64,000 bases of DNA from Bimuria novae-zelandiae CBS 107.79 (lineage: Eukaryota; Ascomycota; Dothideomycetes; Pleosporales; Didymosphaeriaceae), in NCBI GenBank assembly GCA_010015655.1, contig ML976686.1:470190-534189 (forward strand), in the 5' to 3' direction. The position numbers were made by a program, and so were the translations under genes. Positions 14,003 through 23,314 of the stretch are shown here, piece after piece (position 1 is the first letter of the stretch; each line of letters opens with the position of its first letter). The notes beneath the pieces were generated by a model, which was given only the letters and a program-made list of their open reading frames with translations, did not search any database and had not been told where the DNA came from.

Positions 14003-14123
14003 TGTGACGGTTGGGCCACCGTGCGGCCCGTGCACGTGATGCACACAGTATATAGCTCCTGTAAAGTAGCTTCTCAATCAAAACAACGATTGCCTCAACA
14101 CTCTTTTCAATCGCGACTTCACA
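14003..14123 (+). repeat. 3' LTR of Copia-A (121 bp)
   Basis: This short LTR runs from TGTGACGG to CGACTTCACA, so its ends are inverted repeats (TGTGA/TCACA). It is preceded by a purine-rich tract (GAAGCTGGGGGTG), as expected for a plus-strand element, and contains a TATA-like box (GTATATAG). Unlike the internal region it looks almost free of RIP, and it borders the gene island directly. The matching left LTR is not in the window. Confidence 0.65.
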
Positions 14124-14187
14124 AAATTTGATAGGTGGGAGCGTTTAAGGACGTGACCTGGGCGAAGAAAAGCGACCACGCTTCAGA

Positions 14188-14559
14188 TTAGATGTTAATA
14201 AGTGGAAATACAGTCTGTGAGAGGATATCAGAGGGATCCGGGACCATCACGACGGTAGGAGACGGGGTCGGTTCCTGCGTCTGTGGCTGCTCCGCTCGCG
14301 ACATCCTGCCACCTCTCTCGCGGCTTTTCCGTCGACCTCGTGTGACCATCTCCGATTCCAATCGGCCAGGCCGTGCCTCTACTGCCGGATTCTTCACCCC
14401 AAGCGGAGTAAGCTGCCCTACCAGTACCTCGATCCGTGCCATCTGCGCCGCCACCCACACGCCCAGTTGTACCTTCGCCTCCTCCACGGTCCGACTCTCG
14501 GTCTTGGTCTCGATCGATACAGCGATAGGTCGAGTGTCTTTAGAAAAAGATGAAATCAT
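14188..14559 (-). pseudogene. Truncated fragment resembling a fungal PD-(D/E)XK nuclease-like protein
   Basis: A 123-codon open frame contains VSIETKTESRTVEEAKVQLGVW, the stretch around a conserved SIETK segment that I associate with the fungal 'PD-(D/E)XK nuclease-like domain' family. Those proteins are several hundred residues long, so only a small piece remains. The part after about residue 50 (Arg/Pro-rich) is not recognisable. The N-terminal side is lost where the oppositely oriented SnoaL-like gene begins, so the two fragments abut head to head, which suggests an old rearrangement. The family assignment is from memory and tentative; expression as a small protein is unlikely. Confidence 0.35.
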
Positions 14560-14929
14560 GTCGCTCCTCTATTCTTACGGCAAGGTTCTCGCCACCTACT
14601 TAATGGACGACCTTCTCAGCCTGTACACCCCCGACGGTGTCCTGATGGCCCCCGGGTTCCAATCGGCAGTAGGCTCAGAAACGCTGAAAGCGTCCTACGA
14701 GCGCATCTTTTCGACTATAAAACTCGAAATCGATTTTACTATTAATGAGATCGTTGTGACGAGCGACGAGTGGGCATTTGCACAGACAACAGCGGAAGGA
14801 ACGAAGTTTTGGTTGAAGAAAGGCACGCAGGAGCGTCACCACAATCAAGAGATGTTTATCTTGTAGAAGGCAGAAGGGCAGTGGAAGATTGCGCGGTACA
14901 CATTTTCGAGCATGAAGTCGGTGCAATAA
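14558..14929 (+). pseudogene. SnoaL/DUF4440-like (NTF2-fold) protein with one in-frame stop
   Basis: From ATG at 14558 the frame reads a short NTF2-fold protein of the SnoaL/DUF4440 type: LYTPDGVLMAPGF near the N-terminus, a central IDFTINEIVVTSDEWAFAQTT segment, and after a TAG at 14864-14866 the usual C-terminal strand (GQWKIARYTFSSMKS), ending at TAA 14927-14929. Family members (about 120-140 residues) continue through the stop position, so a single nonsense change, possibly C-to-T of RIP type, has removed the last strand. The fold often serves as a small-molecule binding or isomerase scaffold; no specific substrate can be named. An upstream extension of the same frame to 14192 lies antisense to the fragment at 14188-14559 and is probably not coding. 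Confidence 0.6.
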
Positions 14930-15227
14930 GGGCGGTGTTAAAACGTGTACGCAGTAACCATAAAGCGAGAGTCAATCAAAGCAAATAGCTAAGTAAGGAG
15001 TGGACAACAGATGTCTAAAGAAAAGAGAGAGACAATGACAACACAGATAGAACCCGCGCACGAAGCAAGGCCCTTCAGATCTACTTGCGGATACATTCAG
15101 CAAAGGTCTATGATGGGTTAGCATGATAATGCACGGATGGGAGAAGATTATGCTTACCGTACCGGATGCGGTATCGACCCAGCCCCCACTCTTCTCATCG
15201 CACGCGTCCCAGATTTTCATCATATCA

Positions 15228-15379
15228 TGTAAGGGATAAGATGGGTAGCAAGTAGGAATGAGTGACTGAGTTGATTGTAACAAGCTGAACAGAGAAACTG
15301 CTTAAGTAGCAGAATCATGATCAGCAACTAGTCTACATCAGGTTAATAATATTATGTAATATTATATTCCACTCTAACA
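15228..15379 (-). repeat. Copia-B LTR (left)
   Basis: This 152-bp LTR starts TGTAAGGG and ends CTCTAACA. It differs from the right copy mainly by C/T and G/A changes. The purine-rich complement of CACCTCCTAC follows at the inner edge. Confidence 0.93.
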
Positions 15380-18300
15380 CACCTCCTACAGCATAAAGGT
15401 AACGGAGTGCTGTTAGGTAGAATAACGCAAAACGAGTGAACAAAGGGCCTCTAGGACACCTCCCCAGGAAAAACTCTATTATATAACAAACCTATCCTCC
15501 TCGAAACTAACACTGTATTAGCGGATATTAGTTATTCCTAGTTGCCTTAAAAAATCGCTTATGCTTGCTAATATTAGAGAGAGACTTTGTTAATCTATTA
15601 GTAGGCATATTAGCGGTTCTTATCTAAGTAACGTCTATGTTCCCGGCTTGAACTTGCTCGCGGATCCACATCTAATGCACTTTAATATGTCGAAGCTTTG
15701 TGTCAAGCTTTTCTTTATTCTTGTTCGCGATAGAGACCGTTTGCTAGTTATCGCAGTACAATATAGGTCGAACCTCTAGATTAAACCCAATAGCTTTAAA
15801 GGTATTCATCCACCAGGATAACTCGGTGCCAGCAGTTAATAGGGCAAACAGTTCAGCCTTAGTAGTTAATTTAGCAATAGATCTCATAATTTTTACCTTC
15901 TAATTAATAACCATGCCGTAGAGCTTAAACATATAGGCAAAAGAGCTTTAAGTAGTATTAGGATCGTTAGTAAACGTAGCATTAGAGGCACTAAAGAACA
16001 ATAACTCCTTAGCTTCCTTATTATTAACTTAATAGATATAGTTAGCGTTCTTAGAGCGTGCTGTCGTTGCTCTAATTACCTAGAATTAGAAGTCGTATAA
16101 GTACTGCCACACGGACTTAACGGCAGCAAGATACTTTTAACTTAGATTATTAAGATAGCGGGCAAGTATTAAGTGCGCCTTTACTACATTAGGCTAGGTA
16201 AAGTATAAGATAAAACCTAGACATCTAACTAGGATCTAATATAGGCAGGTGCGCTCCTCGTTTAGTTTATCTATACTTAGGGGCAGATAAGACTCGCGTA
16301 GAGGGACCTTAGGGTGTTAGCTTCCTTAAAGGAGATTATAGTCGTGGTAGACTTTTGCAATGTAGGAGTCTTAAATTATCTAGACTTTGCCTTTTACATA
16401 GTCTCTAATAATGCGTATTTCCAGGAACCAACCTAGTTCTCCTAAGCTCCGTGTCTTGTATCATTTTATAAACCCGCGTTTAAACTATTAATAATGTTGC
16501 TAATCGCCTTTGCAGAAAAGGACGACGATATTATCTATATAGTAGAATAGTATTAGCTTGCCATTAGTGAAAAGGCAAGGGATACCCTTCACTTGCGTGA
16601 AGCCCATATCAACAAGTGTCTTCTTCAAGTGTTTGTGCCACAGTGCTAGAGCATCCTTGAGCCCATACAGTGCTTGGCGTAATCGCATCATATTGCCTAG
16701 CCTGTCTCGGAACCCATCTGGAGTCTAGACATAACAAAGTCGGGCCAGGTACACATTGAGAAAAGCATTCTTGACGTCGTACTGGTAGGCAAGGAGCCCA
16801 AAGGCGCACATGATAGTGATGAGGAAGCGGAGCGTTCGAGCCGCGAGGGTAGCTGCGTAGGTATCATCCTAAGTCGTCTGGAGATCTCCTCTCACGACTA
16901 GGCGAGCCTTGTAGCTAGTCAAGTAGCCATCAGCATCAAGCTTGTACGTGAAAACCCACATTAGCGGCAGAGTCTTAGCATCTAGGTGCTCCTTCACATT
17001 ATCTTTTACCCTCTTAAATACACCTTTATAGAGCTGCTCCTTAATCTCCTTGTCCGCAGCAGCGAACCACTTATTAGTATTAGGGCGGGATTTGACCTTA
17101 GCCTAGTTCTTTAGTAGCGGCGGCAGACAATCGCGGTAAACCTTCTACTCTTTATTTGGGGGCAACTGCACGATTGCCGTAGCAAACGTTTGCCAGTACA
17201 GAGACGCGTGCGTACTAAAGTGGTCCCTAGGCGTATCGTCTCCTCTATCACCTCCCCGACTACGAGACCCTAGAACGATATTGTCTGCAGCAATATTAGG
17301 GTTTGTCCGTCTGGGTGCATTGTTCTGACGGTGGTTTGGCGTAGTATCTCCAGGAGCAATCTCTCTCCAGCCTTTTGGTTAGGAACGATTATGAGTGCTA
17401 GGTACCGGTGTCTCTCTAGGTGTGGGTAATCCTCTATAGGCCTCCTGATGAATCTGCTCTTCGGCACCATCCGGCCCAGTATCCTCTTCTTCTCGATCCT
17501 CAACATCATCCTCAACTATAGGTTGACGATGTGTTATATCACGATAGATTTATTGGGTAACAGGATCTTCCTCCTCATCCGATAAATCAATATCAAGGAT
17601 AGTAACCACATGTCGTTCCTCCTCAGTCAAAAGCTGAGATTCCAGCGGAGAGTACCATTGCCGTAGGAAAACGACGTCTCGGGTTCGAACAACCCTATCG
17701 CTTCCTGGGACCCAGATGCGAAAGATGTTTATTCCTTCGTATCCAACCAGCCATCCAGTAATTGCTCGCGATTCAAGCTTATCACCTTTGGCTACTTTCG
17801 TATCTCGAAATAGAGCCTTCGCTCTAATAACGTCTACGTGCGCTAGAAATGGCTTCACCTTGCGCATAACTTTATAGGGCGTCTTCTAACTAGTAGCTTC
17901 TGTTAGTAATCGATTAAGCATGTACATGGCCGTTAGGCATAGCTCGTTTGTTAGCGTCTTAGGCAAATGTGCTGCAATTTGCAAGGTCCTAGCTATTATA
18001 ATAATAAAATTGCCAGCCTTCTTAGTAAGGCCAGTTATTTCTTCCGCTCTAATAGCACGAGGCTTAACTACAATGCCTAGGTCTTTAAAGATATCCTATA
18101 GATTAGCAAAACCCTTTTCGTTGTCACAACAAATATATATAATAATAGCGTTAAATTAGGTATATATCTATGCCAGCATTTGTCAAATAGTGCGTATAAG
18201 GGTGGCTTTCGTCTTGTCACGAAGAGTCTTCCCTAAATAGTATCTACTATGTTAACATATAGCGTGTAACAGCCATTTGTCCCTGTTATAGCAAGCTTCA

Positions 18301-20318
18301 CCAGTCTTTCTAAGCTATACAAGGTTAATACTAATTTATTTAAAGGGCTAGGTTACAGGCTCGCGTTAAGGGCGTTAACTAATAATTTTTAAAAGCTTAG
18401 AGTTAATACACTCCTCGCACTCCTTCCACAGCGGAGCTCTAGGCCTAGTAGCAAGCTTAATGCCATCTACTGCCTGCTCTAGGTGTTCAATCGCGTGTTG
18501 CCCTACGTGAGCTAGCATCTGATGCGCTTCTACAGGTGTAACTTGTAGAGGCTTCTGCTCCACACGGCTTGGCTTAGCTAACTTCGACTAAATCGCAAAT
18601 GTGTATAACTTTAATGCGTTCGGACGTGTTACCTTGTTAGAGTCTATAACCCAATAGCCACCCTACTTATTAAGTGTGCAGAATATGTCTATTAGAGCGC
18701 TCCTTAGATAAAGATAGCTACGTCCTAAGTCAAACTTAATACCAACTAATTAACAGCGAGATAGTGACACTACTAACGTAAAGAACGTAGGGATAAGTGC
18801 TACCTATATAATAGTTACTTAACGTTCGCTAGTAAGAGTATTAATAAGTAACTTAATATTTCCCTACTTATATATCTGCAGGGCTTGCGTGCCTACTAGC
18901 AGGATATTATCTAAGTGCCCGTCTCGGATCTTCTCCTAAGTCTTTAGTCGATGGTTCGTGACGTGAAGATTGGATCCTAGATTAAGAATCTACTTATTAA
19001 TTAATAGTGGAGGCTGCTGAACAGCAGCTATACTAAGTAGAGTAATAACCTAAGCTACATTCTAGCTACCTTACTATTATATAACTACTCCTGTTAAGTT
19101 TTGCGCGTTTAATAGAGGATGTCTAGTGTCTAGTAAGAAATTATTCTTATTAGCAGAATTTTTATTAGTAATAGCTGCTTTTTCGCTAGCTTTCTTCTTA
19201 GCTATAAATAGAGCTACGCTTAGAGGGTTGCCTTTACCCAATTTCCTCACTCTATCAAACTCGGCTGAAACGGCTGGGTCGGATTTCTATTCAGCAGGTT
19301 GGAGAGAAGGCACCACGTAGGAGCACTACTTAAACAGGTGCTGTTCTCCGCAGATGCAAGTGACTGTACGTTTGGTGTTAGGGGCGGTATTCGGCCGGCC
19401 TAGAACCGCGTATGTTCCTAGTGCTAACGCAACAGGGTTTATAGTGCGTCGAAAGCGTTAATAGTTCTCCACTAGTTCTACAGGACCTATGTAAGGCGTT
19501 CCATTTATCTTAGCTCGCGTAATCTCCTGAATTTCGTGCGTAACAAAGGACTCGTTAATTCCCTTAATTACGTAAAGAAAGTCCTGCTATGCGCGATAGT
19601 CCTGGACCTTAGGTAGCTTTAGTTTAATTATATCACGAAGGATAGTAATATAGCTCTCGTACTAAGTATCTATTTTTTATCGTTATAGAACTTTCTTAAT
19701 CTTGTTATACTACTTAAGCAACTTATACTTGCGCTCTACTACTAACATGTAGAATATCTTCTTAAGTTATATAAGCTATTTATACGGTGTTTTAGCATCC
19801 TTAATAACTAGGATATGCCTACTAGCAATTGTCCTTACAATCTTCCGTGTTAAGTTATTAAGAGCGTTCTCCTTCTTCTACTAGGCTGCTAGCTTTGTTG
19901 CGTAGAACCTATGCTAGAAGGTGTAGTCCTCTCGTTTAGGTCTTGTAAGTTCGTTAGGTTTAATATCATTGTCGCCCTAGACAATGCTTGAATTCTCGTC
20001 GGGTGTGACCTTTTTAAATGAGCATAGTAGCCGCTCCTTAGGTTTTTCACCGTAGATCTTCTTGACAGTATCTACTGCCAAATCTGGGTTGCAATAATCC
20101 TAGATCTTGTATACCTTAGCGGTCCTCTTTCGTAGAAAGATCTACTTCAACCAATCGCTTAGCTTGTCAAGGATAATCGTTTCCTTAATAATCAGCTCGT
20201 CCTCCTTATTACTTATTATAGCAAACTAGAGCTTATTAAGTTAATCTCCGTCGTAGAAAGCGTGTGCGTAGTAAGTAGGTGAACTATAGTCGGATTAAGC
20301 GTAGGCCAGGCTTATAAC

Positions 20319-20470
20319 TATAAGGGATAAGATGGGTAGCAAGTAGGAATAAGTGACTAAGTTAATTATAACAAGCTGAACAGAGAAACTGCTTAAGTAG
20401 CAGAATCATGATCAGCAACTAGTCTACATCAGGTTGGTGATATCATGTGATATCGTATTCCACTCTAACA
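20319..20470 (-). repeat. Copia-B LTR (right)
   Basis: This 152-bp LTR starts TATAAGGG (G-to-A at the second base compared with the left copy) and ends CTCTAACA, followed by the TATCA duplicate. Confidence 0.93.
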
Positions 20471-21216
20471 TATCATTATGGCAGTCACTAAAGGTAATCA
20501 GGTGATTGTCCCCACCTCCATCGCCCCTGTCAACGCGGTGATTGCCTACGATCCAAGTGTCAGCCGTACTTCGATATCCAGCCAAACACCTCTCGATATA
20601 ACTTTGGCACGCACCCCAGAAGTATTGGTTATCGCCAAAGCCGTCTGGTACGAGAACCTTGGCGCCAGTAGATTGACCAGCTGGAATAGTCCGTCCAGGA
20701 TCATACATTGAGCAGTAATAATCCACAACCGTCTCGAAATGGCCGCGGTCACTGAAGATGCACGTTTTGCCAATGTCGTCATCTACCATTCAAGTTAACA
20801 ATGCAAGACTTGATGGTGTTACGCTTGGCATCCTGCAATTACTTGATGTATGGCATCCGTCGGCGGCTACGTGGGCAACGAGACAGGCAACGAAAATGGG
20901 AAGAAGCTTAGGAAGATGCATAATGAATAGTGATGACGTGTGGCAACTGTGGAGAGATTGACTGGTTCTGCTTCCCTTTGGTCTGAGGGGAAAACAAATG
21001 TAGAGTAACAATCGAGTTAAAGAAGAGGGATAAATTTGGAAGGTTAAGATACGAAAGGAAGACTATTTATGTGATTAGTGTTAATAATATGTTGTTCCCT
21101 GAAGGCCAATCAATCAGAAGGAGTCTGCCTCGGCGTCAGTGCAATGAGAACACATATTGCATATCGGGTACCTCTTCGTCATTCAATGTGCTGCCATGGC
21201 TCAGATGATACTTCAC

Positions 21217-21615
21217 GCCTTGCTGTGCCATTGAAGGATCGAAACATAGACGTGCTCGAGCCGACGCTTTGACCTTTTGATGCGCCTTTCAGTTGAAACG
21301 TGGGGGTATCTGGTGTGATTTGAGCGTCACTGTACTGCTTGGACCTGCTGCGTCTGTCAGGTCTGACGTGGTATTTACGCCTTGCTGTGCCGTTTAGGAT
21401 TTTTTGCACCGACAAAGATCGTGCGGTAACAGGTATATGTTGCTGTACCATTGAGACTTCGCCGGGTGTCATGAAGAGCTAACAGACTTGGTCGAAAACT
21501 GTCTCAGTCTATCTCGGGTGTTCTATCTCATTGAGGAGTTTCTGCCTTGCGGTACCATTCAAGTCTCGATCAGATGCTGTGACGGCAGGCCTAGATTACC
21601 GTGCCATTGAGGCTT
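21217..21615 (+). repeat. Five degenerate copies of a ~20-bp motif upstream of a secreted-protein gene
   Basis: The consensus GCCTTGCTGTGCCATTGARG is found at about 21217-21237, 21379-21398, 21440-21460, 21543-21563 and 21596-21615. Two copies extend further with a shared ACTTCGCCG(G/T)GT..CAATGAAGA-type tail. Spacing is irregular (about 50-160 bp). The block lies 290-690 bp upstream of the ATG at 21904. It could be decayed tandem repeats or clustered regulator sites; the function is unknown. Confidence 0.5.
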
Positions 21616-21903
21616 CGCCGTGTTCAATGAAGATCCGCTGACATCTGTCTCGGGCTTCGAGCTGATCCACCTTATTAGCAAATCTCCACCTTTCTGTGCC
21701 GGTGACAGGATTTGCATTAAATACTCAGAAGAAACAGTCCAGGTCCCCCTTTACCCAAAATATTTAACTCAAGCCCGAGAGAAGAAGTAACACCTATCGT
21801 CTATCAGTTTCAACTACGTGTTCCTCCGTTCTGTAATTCATTCTTCCTTGCCCCAAACATACTTCCTGTCTTCATCACATTTCGCGTTGTATTAGAATCC
21901 AAA

Positions 21904-22505
21904 ATGAAGCCCGCTGCGCTGTTTACTCTCGCTCTCCTGAGCTCTCAGTCTGTTTCTCTCACCCTTCCAGTGAAGAACCAGGAGCGTGCGATCACCGATG
22001 CTCGCCGACTGTCCGACGAAAATAAGGACCTCTCAATGAAGCTGGCTCACGGCGTTACCCTCGATAGCCACTTGGCAAAGAGGGACTGGAAAGATTGGGC
22101 TCCAAGTGTACAATGTGTAAGTGACTTGTCGGCTCAACACATCCCTTTAACACCTTCATGCTCATTTTGAAACAGGTCGCTTGCATGGTCTCTTGCGTAA
22201 ACAGGGAATTTACTACATTCACCTTTACGTACAAGGTGACCAAACTCTCTGGCCCTAAGATGGCCTACTGGACTTTGTACGTGAAGTTGGCTTTACATGG
22301 AATATTGGGCCAAGGAGAAATACTAATCGATGGCAGGTGTGGGTTTAAATGCATCACGGAGAAGAAGGCTTGCCTGGATAAAGACATAGACTCTGAAGAC
22401 CCGTTCTTCCGCCAGTCCGAGCCCGGCAGGATCAACTCCCAATACAAGGAAAATGACATGATAGAGAACGCGGGAAGTAGCTCGCCAGTTCACGACGGGC
22501 TTTGA
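21904..22505 (+). CDS. Small secreted protein with Kex2-type propeptide site, 3 exons
   Basis: Exons are 21904-22116, 22176-22276 and 22337-22505, giving a 160-residue protein. Intron 1 runs GTAAGT...AACAG; intron 2 runs GTACGT, branch ACTAAT, GGCAG. Intron 2 is 60 bp and contains no stop, so retention would keep the frame. Residues 1-19 form a signal peptide (LFTLALLSSQSVSL core). A propeptide follows and ends at LAKR (about residue 60), a Kex2-type dibasic site, leaving a mature chain starting DWKDW. The mature chain has Cys at about 71, 74 and 78 and three more in the CGFKC...AC segment after intron 2, consistent with disulfides. The C-terminal tail is charged and low in complexity. No known domain is recognised; it could be an effector or a small defence peptide precursor. 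A TATA-like or CT-rich leader lies upstream (21800-21900). Confidence 0.75.
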
Positions 22506-23314
22506 AGTATTTCCGTATCGACCATGGATTTCCGAGATGGTGGTTCAAGAGCCGATGGTTTAGGTGCTTGAAGACGCCTTCGCGTAGTACATGTTGGAGG
22601 AATTCAGGAAAAGTGTCATGTATTTAGATTTCATGATCAGCTACTCATTTAGTCTCTTTAATCATCATATTAGACCTGCCATGAAGTTGAACTGTTCCGG
22701 ATGCCGAAGTGCGCGTTATGAACAGAAATGACATTTGATGAGGTCTCTGTGATTACCTAGGGAATGGTACCCGAGAAGCGACATGTAAGCGACTGTGCCG
22801 TAGCTGAGATTTCACCTTGTGGTGCGACAACATCCTGCACCGTTTCACTGCCTCGGAAGATATTCATAGCTGGGTCGGACTTCCCATATGCACCATGGCG
22901 GCGTGCGCGTGGTGTCTCACAACCCGTTTCACGTCAACAACGTATAGCACAATGCATGTTAGGGGTCCATATCACCGAATTGTTTGGCACAAATTGTGTT
23001 CTTTCTAAGCTCAATCTTGACAGCTCGTGGGAAGTATGTCGTGTCGCTAAAACTCATGCTAAGGTAGCACGGCGCATTGTCTCACGTTGTGTCAGATACA
23101 GCATCTTTACGGCGTGTTTGTATCATCTTAAAATATCTATCAGCCTCGTCGGGACATAAAGCTGTGCCCTATATCCAAAGTAATACGGCGCAGCGTTTCG
23201 ATTGCGTCATTGACTCGGCTAAACATAGATATGTAGGAGTCCGGCATGTCAATGAGAGTGAAAAAGTTTCTGTACAAAAGTCGAAGCCCAGAGCAATTCT
23301 CTCTAGGTTCTTGA
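22506..23314. other. Intergenic stretch, no supported gene
   Basis: Composition is gene-island-like and not RIP-mutated. Open frames here (for example 22764-23159 on the plus strand) show no signal peptide, domain or splice pattern that I can support. The last few hundred bases probably hold the promoter of the glycosyltransferase gene. Confidence 0.5.

Larger units (their letters stand above)
3318..14123 (+). mobile_element. RIP-mutated Ty1/Copia retrotransposon, interrupted by later insertions (Copia-A)
   Basis: After removing the insertions at 3360-9130, 10633-10887 and 12303-12754, the plus strand reads through decayed Copia domains in order. There is a protease-like segment (LNLGSNTYI) near 9690-9740, then the integrase 'TPAQNG' region at about 10610-10635, continuing after the solo LTR. 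Next is the integrase C-terminal hinge (LVGYDSTNIF) at about 11160-11210, then reverse transcriptase split at the 'ALYGLK' motif by the 12303 LTR, and finally RNase H-type sequence to about 13900. It ends with a purine-rich tract and a 121-bp LTR (14003-14123). The left LTR is absent: the piece at 3318-3359 abuts Gypsy-1. Stops are mostly TAG/TAA at former Gln/Trp codons. Confidence 0.8.
15228..20470 (-). mobile_element. Complete Ty1/Copia retrotransposon (Copia-B), TSD TATCA
   Basis: Two 152-bp LTRs (15228-15379 and 20319-20470) are flanked by a perfect TATCA duplication (15223-15227 and 20471-20475). Coding is on the minus strand, with a purine tract next to the left LTR. Recognisable pieces in order are a GAG-pre-integrase segment (18375-18563), the integrase C-terminal region with WLVGYEGINIFRIW (17550-17867), reverse transcriptase with LRQALYGLKDA and a YYIDNIVVLF active-site box (about 16500-16690), and the RNase H C-terminus (KLRHIKVH) near 15600-15720. 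RIP damage is uneven: 16500-18000 is largely clean while 15500-16480 and 18570-20300 are full of stops. The active-site box reads IDN instead of the usual VDD. Confidence 0.92.
15081..20921 (-). pseudogene. Small secreted cysteine-containing protein gene, split by retrotransposon Copia-B
   Basis: On the minus strand, exon 1 is 20843-20921 (ATG at 20919-20921, signal peptide MHLPKLLPIFVACLVAHVAA). Intron 1 (20783-20842) runs GTAATT...GGTAG. Exon 2 is broken: 20471-20782 continues, after removing the element and one TATCA copy, at 15158-15222. Intron 2 is 15108-15157 (GTAAGC, branch-like GCTAAC, CATAG), and exon 3 is 15081-15107 with a TAG stop. The joined frame is open and would encode 160 residues, with no other lesion. 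The mature part is Cys-containing with no domain I recognise. By size, signal peptide and repeat-rich setting it is an effector-type candidate, which is inference. The insertion lies near codon 131 and separates the C-terminal fifth from the rest. Confidence 0.75.

Noticed and set aside
1..14123. Possible centromere or telomere-proximal sequence because of high AT content
   Set aside because: The AT richness is explained by RIP of identifiable transposons; no telomere repeat or centromere evidence is visible.
14192..14557. Plus-strand frame upstream of and continuous with the SnoaL-like segment (total 224 codons)
   Set aside because: It runs antisense through the nuclease-like fragment and has no family resemblance; the recognisable protein starts at 14558.
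22764..23159. 131-codon plus-strand frame
   Set aside because: No signal peptide, domain or splice evidence, and it overlaps other equally likely frames.
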